64,000 nucleotides of DNA from Allocoprococcus sp004560705 (GCF_052065755.1 NZ_JBQHTK010000008.1:1-64000), one strand, 5' to 3'. Counted from the first letter of the stretch, positions 26,901-36,062 are shown. Program-made: numbers and translations. Notes: generated by a model not told the origin, from the letters alone.

Positions 26901-26968
26901 AGAGCGGGATACATGAATGATCTTCAAAATGGATGGACACCTTTCTCTTAATATCATTTTTTATACAA

Positions 26969-27020
26969 CAAAAAAGCACCGCCCCCGATGTCTCTCATAC
27001 AATCATCGAAAACAGTGCTT
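26969..27020 (-). terminator. Terminator of tRNA-Lys
   Basis: On the minus strand AGCACTGTTTTCGATG pairs (with a few mismatches) with CATCGGGGGCGGTGCT, followed by TTTTTTGTTG. It begins a few bases after the tRNA 3' end. Confidence 0.8.
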
Positions 27021-27025
27021 ATAAA

Positions 27026-27098
27026 TGCGCCTTCAGGGACTCGAACCCTGGACAAATAGATTAAGAGTCTACTGCTCTACCAACTGAGCTAAAGGCGC
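27026..27098 (-). tRNA. tRNA-Lys (anticodon CTT)
   Basis: The minus-strand sequence folds as a cloverleaf: acceptor GCGCCTT/AAGGCGC, D-arm GCTC..GAGC with TTGGTAGA, anticodon loop CTCTTAA giving CTT, and T-arm CCAGGGTTCGAGTCCCTGG with the discriminator base A. The CCA end is not encoded. It decodes AAG. It lies directly beside the iteron/Rep region, but no duplicate of its 3' end, which would mark an integration site, was found on the far side. Confidence 0.96.
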
Positions 27099-27250
27099 TT
27101 GCTTTATGTCACTTCCGTAACGCAAGATTTATTATATAACCCCTTTCGCAAAAATGCAAGTGTTTTTTTATATTTTTTTTAAATTTTTTCAACCCATTAT
27201 ACGCAAAACTATTACAATTATCAATTCCTACCAAAATTAATCGAAATCTT

Positions 27251-27279
27251 TTGACAAACTGTACATTTTATATCATAAT
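27251..27279 (+). promoter_or_regulatory. Sigma-A-type promoter of the Lrp-family regulator
   Basis: TTGACA (27251-27256) and CATAAT (27274-27279) are separated by 17 bp. Transcription would start near 27286, which excludes the in-frame start at 27282 and supports the ATG at 27324. Confidence 0.85.
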
Positions 27280-27323
27280 AAATGTGTGAGACCTTACTTG
27301 AGTTAGCGAAAGGAAGTGGCATT

Positions 27324-27791
27324 ATGGACTCACTGGATTACCAAATTTTATCTATACTGAAAAAAAATGCAAGAATCAAAGCATCTGATATAAGCAAAGA
27401 GATTCATCTTTCCGTATCAACTGTCATCGAACGTATACGCAAACTTGAAAACAGCGGCATCATAGAATCATACACCATTATTACGGATGAACACAAAATG
27501 GGTAACGACTTAACGGCCTTGATGGAAATCAGTCTCACTCATCCGCGCTTTAACGATTCATTTATCGAAAAAATAATGGAACACCCTAACATCATTTCCT
27601 GCTACTATTTAACAGGTGATTTTGATTATCTGGTAAAGATTTGCTGCCGTTCTTCGGAACATCTTGAGCAGATACATAAATGGGTCAAAGATCAGAGGGG
27701 TGTTCGTTCTACACGAACTCAATTTGTTTTACGAAATGTTAAAAATATTTATACCTCTCTTCCCGAACCCTCTCCTGAAGATAATGCTTGA
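27324..27791 (+). CDS. Lrp/AsnC family transcriptional regulator
   Basis: The 155-residue protein begins MDSLDYQILSILKKNARI, then HLSVSTVIERIRKLE (recognition helix) and a C-terminal RAM effector domain (ISCYYLTGDFDYLVKIC). Such regulators bind amino acids or related ligands and act as octamers. AAGGAAG lies upstream of the chosen ATG, and the promoter position agrees. No amino-acid gene is adjacent, so the target is unknown. Confidence 0.93.
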   Translation: MDSLDYQILSILKKNARIKASDISKEIHLSVSTVIERIRKLENSGIIESYTIITDEHKMGNDLTALMEISLTHPRFNDSFIEKIMEHPNIISCYYLTGDFDYLVKICCRSSEHLEQIHKWVKDQRGVRSTRTQFVLRNVKNIYTSLPEPSPEDNA

Positions 27792-27826
27792 TTTTCGTTC
27801 AGAAATCCACAAACTGATGGAATTAC

Positions 27827-27861
27827 GCAAAAATGCTCTGACGAAGCATTTTTGCGCTTTT
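27827..27861 (+). terminator. Terminator of the Lrp-family gene
   Basis: GCAAAAATGCT (27827-27837) pairs with AGCATTTTTGC (27845-27855), followed by GCTTTTCC. It abuts the 3' end of the convergent mecA gene. Confidence 0.8.
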
Positions 27862-27862
27862 C

Positions 27863-28468
27863 CTATGAATCCATTTCACACAATTTCTCTATTGCGCATT
27901 CCTTAATCAGACATTTTTCATGTTCATTGAGAAACAATTCCGATATCGCGTTCTGCTCTACAAGCCCTCCGAACTCCTCTGCCACAATGATGGATCGTGC
28001 CGCGTCTCTTCCTTCTTCGGTATTATTAAAATCCATCATCAAGTAATACATCCTATCATTCTCATAAAGTCTGCTCTCTGCCGCCTTTCCGGCTCCGAAT
28101 GCCCCACAGAACTGTATCATGTGATCCAACTCGGGAAATACGATTTGATAAGACAAACATTCTGCAGCATCCTCGCTGGTAAGCTCTTCCTTCACGCGTT
28201 GCAGCTGATTCGCCTTCTGCTTTTCCTCTTCACAGGCAATAGAAAGAAGAAGACTTCGATCCGGCAATAACGCGCCATAGAAACTTGTTACATCCCCGCT
28301 CACCTGCATATTGAGAACCTCACATCCCTTTTCAAGCAGCAAATTCAGGAACTCTTTTGTCCGTTCATGATTCTGCATCAGTTCTTCCATGCTGTAACCC
28401 AATATTTCTATCTCTTCCTGCGTGATCAGGCAATTCATTTTTGTCTCTGTTATTTTCCAGAATGTCAT
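27863..28468 (-). CDS. mecA: Adaptor protein MecA
   Basis: The 201-residue protein has the MecA layout: an N-terminal substrate-binding part (KMNCLITQEEIEILGYSME), a charged linker, and a C-terminal ClpC-binding domain (YQIVFPELDHMIQFCGAFG, then ESRLYENDRMYYLMMDF). MecA targets proteins such as ComK to ClpCP in Bacillus. GAGGGGAG precedes the ATG. It has its own transcription unit opposite the Lrp gene. Confidence 0.88.
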   Translation of the reverse strand: MTFWKITETKMNCLITQEEIEILGYSMEELMQNHERTKEFLNLLLEKGCEVLNMQVSGDVTSFYGALLPDRSLLLSIACEEEKQKANQLQRVKEELTSEDAAECLSYQIVFPELDHMIQFCGAFGAGKAAESRLYENDRMYYLMMDFNNTEEGRDAARSIIVAEEFGGLVEQNAISELFLNEHEKCLIKECAIEKLCEMDS

Positions 28469-28683
28469 ATGTCCACTCCCCTCTTCTTCTAATCAATCCA
28501 CGCCTTGTTCTATATGTTGTATAACATTATTTCTGTTTTGTCAATCTTTTCATGCGAATTTATACTTTTTTCAGTTTTTACCCTCTATGTACGAACGTTT
28601 ATTTTTCTTTAATTTCCTATTTCAAATTCTACACAGATAGTGTAAAATAAATTAGGTTATACTATATAAGGAGAGAATAAATT

Positions 28684-29340
28684 ATGAGATTACGAAACGT
28701 ACCGGGTGCCGATGCCTATTTAACAGCACATCCTCTGGTAATCAAAAATGAGACACGGTATCGCGGAACCTGGAAGGAAACCTTCGAACACCCCGAAAAT
28801 CCGATTCATATAGAGATTGGCATGGGAAAGGGACAGTTTCTTCTTACCCTGGCAAAAGAAAACCCGAAAATTAATTATATCGGCATCGAACGCTATTCCA
28901 GCGTCCTGGTACGTGCTCTGGAACGTTACGATCATGATGAAGCATATCAGGATGTTTCCAATATCCGTTTTATCTGTATGGATGCGCAGAACCTTCCTGA
29001 AGTCTTTGCCGTGGGAGAAGTGGATAAGATCTACCTGAATTTCTCCGATCCATGGCCAAAGGCCAGACATGCCAAACGCCGCCTGACATCTCGTCAGTAC
29101 TTTGAGCGTTACGATAAGATTCTTGCTTATGACGGGGTTGTTGAGTTTAAGACAGATAATAAAGAGTTATTTGATTTTTCATTGGAACAGGTCGATCTGG
29201 CAGGGTGGGTTCTTCTCGCAAAAACCTATGATCTCCACAACGATCCAACTCTCAGCCGTGGCAATGTTATGACAGAATACGAGGAGAAATTTGCCGGACA
29301 GGGACATCCAATCCACAAACTGATTGCCATGCGGCAATAG
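28684..29340 (+). CDS. trmB: tRNA (guanine(46)-N7)-methyltransferase
   Basis: The 218-residue protein has the family's SAM site IEIGMGKGQFLLTLAK, NYIGIERYSSVL and the catalytic/substrate motif LNFSDPWPKARHAKRRLTS. It forms m7G46 in the tRNA variable loop. AAGGAGAG lies upstream of the ATG, and a TATACT box lies just before that. Confidence 0.96.
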   Translation: MRLRNVPGADAYLTAHPLVIKNETRYRGTWKETFEHPENPIHIEIGMGKGQFLLTLAKENPKINYIGIERYSSVLVRALERYDHDEAYQDVSNIRFICMDAQNLPEVFAVGEVDKIYLNFSDPWPKARHAKRRLTSRQYFERYDKILAYDGVVEFKTDNKELFDFSLEQVDLAGWVLLAKTYDLHNDPTLSRGNVMTEYEEKFAGQGHPIHKLIAMRQ

Positions 29341-29542
29341 GTATTTTTTGAACGCAAAACGCATAATATAAAGTAACACAGATCACAAAAAGGCGTACAC
29401 AAATGAAACAAAAATGTAAAATAAAGCATTTTATGTGCTGCTTCTTTTATGACAATCCATGTATAAACCGAAAATTGAGATGTCTTCGGAAGTCTTTTCG
29501 GGAAATACATGATATTCTGAATCCCAAATGCATACCATAATC

Positions 29543-29592
29543 AAAAGAATCCGGCTTAGCGCTTTATAAAAGTACCAAGTCGGATTCTTTCG
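29543..29592 (-). terminator. Terminator of glgB
   Basis: AAGAATCCG (29545-29553) pairs with CGGATTCTT (29581-29589) around a long loop. On the minus strand it is followed by TTTTGA. It lies 20 bp beyond the glgB stop. Confidence 0.65.
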
Positions 29593-29611
29593 TTCCATTT
29601 TACTACTATAT

Positions 29612-31528
29612 TTAGAACTCAAATACAGCTACGCCATATGGCGGCAGTTTATACGGTATAGAATATGGTCTTCCGTCACATTCTTGTTTCTCAGGTTTAT
29701 ATACCTTCGGGCGTTCTTCTCCCTTTCCTCCATACTGAGGTTCATCACTGTTCAAGATCAGTTTATACTGCTTTCTACGCGATACCCCAACTCTGTAATC
29801 TTCCCATTCCATCGGAGTAAAATTGCATACAAAAAGTAGATTCTTTTTATTATCTTTCGAATGACGTATAAAACTATAAACACTTCTGTATCCGTCATCC
29901 GCATTCACCCATTCAAATCCTTCCGGTGAACAGTCTTCTTCATATAACGCCTTATTCTTTCTGTAAAGATGCAGAAGATCTTTATAGAAATTCTGAATTG
30001 CCTGATGCTCTTCTTCTTTCAGAAGATACCAGTCTAGCTCGCGCGCCTCACTCCATTCACGTAACTGCGCAAATTCTTGTCCCATGAAAAGCAGCTTCTT
30101 TCCGGGATGTCCCATCATGAAAGCATAGCCCACTTTCAGATTTGCAAACTTATCAAATCCAAGTCCCGGCATCTTATTCAGCATAGAGCACTTCAAATGC
30201 ACCACTTCATCATGCGATAATACCAGAATGTAGTTCTCACTGTACGCATAGCTGCTGGCAAATGTCATGAGATTGTGAGCGCCTTTTCTAAAATACGGGT
30301 CCAGTTTCATGTACTCTGTAAAATCATGCATCCATCCCATATTCCACTTCATACTGAATCCCAGACCACCATCTTTCGGTTTTCCGGTTACCATCGGCCA
30401 GGCTGTAGATTCCTCTGCAATCGTCACAACACCAGGATTTCTTCTAAGTACAACGGAATTCATATGACGGAAGAACTCAATCGCTTCCAGATTCTGGTTG
30501 CCGCCATACTTGTTCGCCACCCATTGCCCATCCTGACGTCCATAATCAAGGTAAAGCATGGATGCGACTGCGTCTACCCGAAGCCCATCAATATGAAAAT
30601 GTTCCACCCAGAACAGAGCATTGGAAATCAGGAAATTCTTCACTTCATTCTTACCATAGTCGAACACTTTGGTTCCCCAGTCCGGATGCTCCCCCTTACG
30701 TGGATCCGCGTATTCATATACCGGTGTTCCGTCAAAATCAGCAAGACCGTGGGCATCTCTCGGGAAATGAGCCGGTACCCAGTCCAGAATAACACCAATC
30801 TTATTCTTGTGGAAATAATTGATCATATACGCAAAGTCTTCCGGCGTTCCATAACGGGCAGTCGGTGCGAAATAACCGGTAACCTGATATCCCCATGAAC
30901 CGTCAAATGGATACTCTGCAATTCCCATCAACTCAATATGTGTATACCCCATCTCTTTCAGATAGCTGACCGCCTCATGGGCGAATTCTCTGTATGTATA
31001 AAATCCTTTATAGTCTTCTCCCGGATGGCGCTTCCATGAACCGATATGCGCCTCATAAATTGCCATGGGTTCTTTATGGTGATCCCATGTCTTTCTGTGC
31101 TCCATCCACTTTCCATCCGACCATTTTAAATTTGAAATATCTGTGATTCTGGATGCAGTTCCCGGGCGCATCTCTGCACTGTTAGCAAACGGGTCTGCCT
31201 TGTCAATGAAGGAACCACTGAATGTCTCAATGCAGAACTTATATAGATCCCCCTTCTTTGCTTCCGGGACAAATGCGGTATAAATGCCAAGTGGGTCATT
31301 GCGCTCCATCGGACACGCTTTAGAATCCCAGTTGTTAAACTCTCCTATAACAGATACGGATTTTGCATGCGGCGCCCAAACGGCGAAATAAGTACCGTCA
31401 TTCTTTCCATCATTTACCAAATGAGCTCCTAATTTCTTATAAATCTCATAATGGGTTCCCTGCCCAAATAAATACTGATCCAGTTCGCCTATTTCATATT
31501 CTTTTAATGTTTTCTCTTTCACAGCCAT
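29612..31528 (-). CDS. glgB: 1,4-alpha-glucan branching enzyme
   Basis: The 638-residue GH13 enzyme has an N-terminal CBM48 domain (YFAVWAPHAKSVSVIGEFNNW), then the catalytic barrel: the nucleophile Asp in GLRVDAVASMLYLDY, the acid Glu in VTIAEESTAWP, and LVLSHDEVVHLK. A C-terminal beta domain follows. It creates alpha-1,6 branches in glycogen. No other glycogen gene is in the window. The ATG is immediately after GGGAGG; the GTG two codons later has a more usual spacing and may be the real start. Confidence 0.95.
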   Translation of the reverse strand: MAVKEKTLKEYEIGELDQYLFGQGTHYEIYKKLGAHLVNDGKNDGTYFAVWAPHAKSVSVIGEFNNWDSKACPMERNDPLGIYTAFVPEAKKGDLYKFCIETFSGSFIDKADPFANSAEMRPGTASRITDISNLKWSDGKWMEHRKTWDHHKEPMAIYEAHIGSWKRHPGEDYKGFYTYREFAHEAVSYLKEMGYTHIELMGIAEYPFDGSWGYQVTGYFAPTARYGTPEDFAYMINYFHKNKIGVILDWVPAHFPRDAHGLADFDGTPVYEYADPRKGEHPDWGTKVFDYGKNEVKNFLISNALFWVEHFHIDGLRVDAVASMLYLDYGRQDGQWVANKYGGNQNLEAIEFFRHMNSVVLRRNPGVVTIAEESTAWPMVTGKPKDGGLGFSMKWNMGWMHDFTEYMKLDPYFRKGAHNLMTFASSYAYSENYILVLSHDEVVHLKCSMLNKMPGLGFDKFANLKVGYAFMMGHPGKKLLFMGQEFAQLREWSEARELDWYLLKEEEHQAIQNFYKDLLHLYRKNKALYEEDCSPEGFEWVNADDGYRSVYSFIRHSKDNKKNLLFVCNFTPMEWEDYRVGVSRRKQYKLILNSDEPQYGGKGEERPKVYKPEKQECDGRPYSIPYKLPPYGVAVFEF

Positions 31529-31656
31529 CCTCCCGCCTTCTTGTTCAAATGATTATGAATATTATACTAGAAATCGTTGAAAAAAGAAAGAGTTTTGGTT
31601 GATTTACACATGCCAAAACTCTTTTTTCTTCCTTTGTATTTTGCAAAAGCACTTAT

Positions 31657-34600
31657 TTAAAGCTTAAAGTCCTCTTCTTTCAAAATTACGCGGTCCGAAT
31701 CGTCCTTATTCTTGCCGAATACACGTTTCATCAGATGCTTCACATTGGCTTTCTGAGAATGCTCAATCGCTTCATCCATGATCTCTTTCACTTCCGCCAC
31801 AGTCACTGCATGATCTTCTCTCTGCATCATATCAATACGGCTGTAAAGTGCAAGGATACCCATTTCATCGATCCGGTAACCATTTTCCTTTGCATAAGTC
31901 TGTCCAAATGTTACCAGTTCATCATTAATAAACACCGGAAGTTCCAATCTGGACGTAAACTTCTTTTTGAAATTAGGATTTGCTGCAAACAGCTTCTCCA
32001 AAGGTTTTTTCTGCTCTTCCAAAACAAACAGCAATTCACCGGTCTGCTCATCCATCAGATCATTCAGTTCATTGACGGTTCTGGCATTCATTTTTGCTGC
32101 TTTTTCAATAATCAATGCCCCACCATTCAGTTTTCTGATGATTCCGCCAAGTTCTTTTTTATTCAGAGAATCACCGGTAATAATCGCTACTTTACCCTGT
32201 TTCAACTTACGCTGCTTCTGAATTGCTTTTACAATGTCTACTGCAAGCACGGTTTTTCCGGTGCCCTTTTTACCTACAACAACAATATTACCTGTGCGGG
32301 ATGTTCCATATCTGTTCTTACATCTCTTGTCATTGTCCAGAACTTCTACCAACTGTTCGCTCACCCCTCGAATCGGGACAAAGTAAGAAAACAGTTTCTT
32401 CTGTTCCTCAGTAAGACCGGCTTTCAGACCAATTTCACTCGTTGCACTTAGATCATAACGTCCCTGCACAATAAATCCTGTATCAAATTTATTCATACGG
32501 GAAGTAATCTCTTCCTCTGAAGGTTCTTCAATTTCCAGAACTTCTTGTTTCTGCTCCGGGCGCTTTGAACGAGGTCTTTTCTTCGAAGGCGGCTCTGAAT
32601 CTGTCTCTGATTCCAGTTCAATATCAAAATCAGGATTAATCGCAAATTCTGGATCTTCTGCAGAATCTGATTTTTTCTGTGCTTCGAGTATCGCATCTAT
32701 ATCCAGTTCATAGACATCCTTTTCATCCAGATATTCATCCTCGAGCTCATCGTATTCTTCTTCATACTCGTCGTCTTCGTATTCCTCTTCCGCATACTCT
32801 TCCGCATCTTCATACTCGTCTTCCTCGTATTCTTCCGCGTCTTCATACTCCTCTTCCTCGTATTCTTCCGCGTCTTCGTACTCCTCTTCCTCATACTCTT
32901 CTGCGTCTTCGTACTCCTCTTCCTCGTACTCTTCTGCGTCCTCGTACTCCTCTTCCTCGTATTCTTCCGCATCCTCGTACTTGTCGTCCTCGTACTCTAC
33001 TTCATCCTCATACTCTTCCGCGTCTTCATACTCCTCTTCCTCGTATTCTTCCGCGTCCTCGTACTCGTCTTCCTCTTCTACTTCTTCCTCGTACTCTTCC
33101 GCGTCCTCGTACTCCTCTTCCTCGTATTCTTCCGCATCCTCGTACTTGTCGTCCTCGTACTCTACTTCATCCTCATACTCTTCCGCGTCTTCATACTCCT
33201 CTTCCCCGTATTCTTCCGCGTCCTCGTACTCGTCTTCCCCTTCTACTTCTTCCTCGTACTCTTCCGCGTCTTCATACTCCTCTTCTTCGTATTCTTCCGC
33301 GTCCTCGTACTCGTCTTCCCCTTCTACTTCTTCTTCGTATGCTTCCGCGTCCTCGTACTCGTCTTCCTCTTCTACTTCTTCCTCGTACTCTTCTGCGTCC
33401 TCATACTCCTCTTCTTCGTATGCTTCCGCGTCCTCGTACTCGTCTTCCTCTTCTACTTCTTCCTCGTACTCTTCTGCGTCCTCATACTCCTCTTCTTCGT
33501 ATTCTTCCGCGTCCTCATACTCGTCTTCCTCTTCTACTTCTTCCTCGTACTCTTCCGCGTCTTCATACTCCTCTTCTTCGTATTCTTCTGCATCTTCGGA
33601 CTCGTCATCATCATCGTCCAATTGTAAGGATTCTACAACATTTCCCATATTCTCAACGTCATCATCCTCATATTCTTCGGTGATGCCATCTTTCTCTTCA
33701 TCTTCCAGCGTTTCTGAAGGTTCTGTTCCATTTTCCAACTCCTCCATCAATCTCCGGATATCATCCGCCAGGATTGTCTTGGTATCTCCCAGCGACTCTT
33801 CCTCCTGTTTTCTGGCTGCCTTCCTGCGCTTTTTCTCTTCTTCATTTTTTTCAATGATTTTTGCGTTTTCGCGCTGGGTTACTTCCCAGTTTGCCAGAAT
33901 CTCTTCAATCTTCATCTGACCTGTCACCTGAGGATCATCTTGCTTCTGCTGCTGTGCAGCAACATCCACACCACTTGCCACAGCCACACCGGCCTTCAGG
34001 ACATCGGCCAAATTAGAGCCGGAGATCGTAGTCACAATCTCAGAAGTATTCTCGATCTTGGTTCTCGGCCTTGGCGGTACCGGACGCTCATCCGGAAGAC
34101 TTTCCAGATCTGGTGATACAATTTCTGCCATCGGCTCAGGAAGATCAGGAAGGTCAATGCTTCCCGTCACATGTACATTTTCCCGAATCTTCTGAGCAAT
34201 CCTTGGATCCGGTGCCGGACGTTCCTTCGGTTTCTTGAACATCGGTTTCTTTTTTACAGGTTCTTTCTTCTCCCCCGCAAAACGGCTATCATATTTTTCC
34301 TGCTGTAAAGGTGTGAGCGGTTTATACTTCATTTTCAGTTCCATTGCCTGATAAACGTACGTGCCTTCACTGAACCATAAAATCAGATCATCACATTCCT
34401 CCAGACACTCCGCAGTCATGCCAGCTTCATGATATAACTTAGCAAGTTCATAAGCCCATTTTTCTACATACTCAGCATGCTTGAAATCTTCAAGTGCTTC
34501 AATCTGCTGTGTAATCGGTGCATTCTGGGCTCTAAGAATCTTATATTTCAAAATATGCTGATTCGGATCCTTAGGCGCCATCTTGACAAATTCCTCATAG

Positions 34601-34887
34601 CAGTCCATTGCCTCATCTAACTCATTTGACTTCAATGACAAAAGTCCAAGACGATATACAATCTTGCGGCTTGTCGGTGCTTTATCATATGCAATAAACA
34701 AAATTTCTTTTGCTTTTTGCAGTTCCCCCATATTTTCGTATATCTCACTCACAGTAGAAAGCATGGATGAATTCTTAACTTTACGCCAGTCAATTGTATC
34801 CGCAATTTCCATTGCTTTTCTATAGGATTTTTCTTCGGCATATTTGAGCATCTGCTCTGTTTTTATGCGATATTCATATTTATCCAC
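31657..34887 (-). CDS. TPR - acidic tandem-repeat - AAA-like protein, unknown function
   Basis: This is a 1,076-residue protein of unusual build with a GTG start after AAGAGGTGA. Residues 1-200 are TPR-like helical repeats (ENMGELQKAKEILFIAYDKAP). Residues 200-430 are a basic then proline-rich linker with the short helix MKIEEILANWE. Residues about 429-712 are Glu/Tyr/Asp/Ala repeats (YEDAEEYEEE). Residues about 797-1076 form a P-loop domain resembling CbxX/SpoVK AAA+ proteins: Walker A GKKGTGKT near 872-879, then GGALIIEKA where that family has GGVLFIDEA, and NPNFKKKF where it has NPGLxSRF. The Walker B Asp-Glu is thus Glu-Lys, so ATP hydrolysis is doubtful. It may be a scaffold. The flanking glgB and ketopantoate-reductase-like genes give no clue. 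Confidence 0.85.
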   Translation of the reverse strand: MDKYEYRIKTEQMLKYAEEKSYRKAMEIADTIDWRKVKNSSMLSTVSEIYENMGELQKAKEILFIAYDKAPTSRKIVYRLGLLSLKSNELDEAMDCYEEFVKMAPKDPNQHILKYKILRAQNAPITQQIEALEDFKHAEYVEKWAYELAKLYHEAGMTAECLEECDDLILWFSEGTYVYQAMELKMKYKPLTPLQQEKYDSRFAGEKKEPVKKKPMFKKPKERPAPDPRIAQKIRENVHVTGSIDLPDLPEPMAEIVSPDLESLPDERPVPPRPRTKIENTSEIVTTISGSNLADVLKAGVAVASGVDVAAQQQKQDDPQVTGQMKIEEILANWEVTQRENAKIIEKNEEEKKRRKAARKQEEESLGDTKTILADDIRRLMEELENGTEPSETLEDEEKDGITEEYEDDDVENMGNVVESLQLDDDDDESEDAEEYEEEEYEDAEEYEEEVEEEDEYEDAEEYEEEEYEDAEEYEEEVEEEDEYEDAEAYEEEEYEDAEEYEEEVEEEDEYEDAEAYEEEVEGEDEYEDAEEYEEEEYEDAEEYEEEVEGEDEYEDAEEYGEEEYEDAEEYEDEVEYEDDKYEDAEEYEEEEYEDAEEYEEEVEEEDEYEDAEEYEEEEYEDAEEYEDEVEYEDDKYEDAEEYEEEEYEDAEEYEEEEYEDAEEYEEEEYEDAEEYEEEEYEDAEEYEEDEYEDAEEYAEEEYEDDEYEEEYDELEDEYLDEKDVYELDIDAILEAQKKSDSAEDPEFAINPDFDIELESETDSEPPSKKRPRSKRPEQKQEVLEIEEPSEEEITSRMNKFDTGFIVQGRYDLSATSEIGLKAGLTEEQKKLFSYFVPIRGVSEQLVEVLDNDKRCKNRYGTSRTGNIVVVGKKGTGKTVLAVDIVKAIQKQRKLKQGKVAIITGDSLNKKELGGIIRKLNGGALIIEKAAKMNARTVNELNDLMDEQTGELLFVLEEQKKPLEKLFAANPNFKKKFTSRLELPVFINDELVTFGQTYAKENGYRIDEMGILALYSRIDMMQREDHAVTVAEVKEIMDEAIEHSQKANVKHLMKRVFGKNKDDSDRVILKEEDFKL
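32750..33600 (-). repeat. Acidic-repeat minisatellite (30-bp and 48-bp units, 78-bp higher-order unit)
   Basis: About 850 bp of tandem repeats encode alternating 10-residue units (EYEDAEEYEE) and 16-residue units (EYEDAEEYEEEVEEED), giving a 26-residue, 78-bp supra-unit. Variants include EVEGED and EVEYED endings. Toward the C-terminal side there are five consecutive 10-residue units. The high DNA identity between copies makes length variation likely. Confidence 0.9.
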
Positions 34888-34987
34888 TGTTTCTCACCTC
34901 TTACAATTATTTTTACTTTTCCTCGGTAAGTTTATATATTTTTACCAGTTAAGTGTAACATACAGCGTAGTCAATGTCAAAAAATAT

Positions 34988-35905
34988 CTAATAATCAAAT
35001 TTACCATCATTTTTTTCTTCCAACGCTCTAATCAAATAATATGTATATTCACAATACGGCACATCTATTCCATATTCTTTGCCCATTCGTATCATTTCTC
35101 CGGCAAACATTTCAATTTCTGTATGACGCCCCGCATCCAGATCCTGCAGTGTAGAAAATCTTGCATCTGCTTTCACTCCCCGGAAAAGCACAACTCTCTC
35201 TGTAAGAGGAATTCCTTTGGCATGAGCTACATTTGCCACTTCTTTCCAAAGCCGTTCTGCAATCGCATATACACTTTTACTGTCTTTATACGCATTGAAT
35301 CCCACTCCAAGAATAGCCTGCGGAAGATTCTGTGAAATGTTGCTTGCATATTTTATCCACATATCCAGCACAATATCTTCCATAACATGGCAGCCAAGTC
35401 CTGCACTTTTCAGCAATTGTTCCACAGCCAATACTCTTTCTGTCGGCTCTCTGGTCCCTTTCTCTCCAATATAAACCCCAGCTGTATGCTCCTCGGAAAA
35501 TGTGATCCGGTTTCCTTCCCTCACCGATGCAATCCGCATAACCGCATACAGCATATGCTCCATACCTATCACTTTTCCAATTATTTCTTCAGAGCTCACC
35601 CCATTAAGCAAGCTGATGACGATGGTATGTTCATCAACAATGTTCCGAATATCTTCCAGGATCCCCTGCAACGCATCTTGTTTACATGATACCAGCAGCA
35701 GATCCACTCCTTTTGCTGCTTCCGGCTCCTTTACATGCAGTGAATACTTCTTTCCGTTTATGACAATTCCGTCTCTTTCCAATCGTTCTTTCCGTTCGTC
35801 ACTGGCTATAACACAGAAATGATCCCCCATCTTTTCTGAAAGTCCCCATATAAAATATGCTCCTACCGCGCCAGCTCCCAGAAGCGCTACTCTTTGTATT
35901 TCCAT
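34988..35905 (-). CDS. panE: Ketopantoate reductase family protein (2-dehydropantoate 2-reductase type)
   Basis: The 305-residue protein starts VALLGAGAVGAYFIWGL, the GxGxxG nucleotide site. It has LLLVSCKQDALQGILED, SLLNGVSSEEIIG, MWIKYASNISQNLPQAILG with the conserved Lys and Asn, and ADARFSTLQDLDAGRHTEIE. Such enzymes reduce ketopantoate to pantoate with NADPH in pantothenate synthesis; paralogues use other 2-keto acids. No other pantothenate gene is adjacent, so the substrate is inferred only from family. Confidence 0.85.
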   Translation of the reverse strand: MEIQRVALLGAGAVGAYFIWGLSEKMGDHFCVIASDERKERLERDGIVINGKKYSLHVKEPEAAKGVDLLLVSCKQDALQGILEDIRNIVDEHTIVISLLNGVSSEEIIGKVIGMEHMLYAVMRIASVREGNRITFSEEHTAGVYIGEKGTREPTERVLAVEQLLKSAGLGCHVMEDIVLDMWIKYASNISQNLPQAILGVGFNAYKDSKSVYAIAERLWKEVANVAHAKGIPLTERVVLFRGVKADARFSTLQDLDAGRHTEIEMFAGEMIRMGKEYGIDVPYCEYTYYLIRALEEKNDGKFDY

Positions 35906-36022
35906 ATTTCTATGTTCTTTACCTCCATCTTTATCCCGAAACTATCTGCTCTTTACTTCAAACACTGTAATTATACTACATTCTATAAAATAGAGTAAAC
36001 CTAAGGAATCTTAAACATTTAT

Positions 36023-36062
36023 AAAAAAACAGCCATTACCTTTTTGTAATGGCTGTTTTTTT
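36023..36062. terminator. Strong terminator-like hairpin in the AT-rich gap
   Basis: AAAAAAACAGCCATTAC (36023-36039) and GTAATGGCTGTTTTTTT (36046-36062) form a 10-bp stem with A/T tracts on both sides, so it could work in either direction. No gene ends at it within 100 bp on either side, which suggests an unannotated transcript or a lost gene. Confidence 0.7.

Noticed and set aside
26900..27100. tRNA-Lys as an integration site for the Rep module
   Set aside because: No direct repeat of the tRNA 3' end was seen on the far side of the module and no integrase is present.
29341..29611. Small open frames between trmB and glgB
   Set aside because: No ribosome binding site, and they overlap the glgB terminator or the trmB 3' end.
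32679..33919. Two long plus-strand open frames rich in Arg/Leu/Pro or Ser/Tyr opposite the acidic-repeat gene
   Set aside because: They are by-products of the repeated Glu/Asp/Tyr codons read on the other strand; no ribosome binding site and no plausible protein composition.
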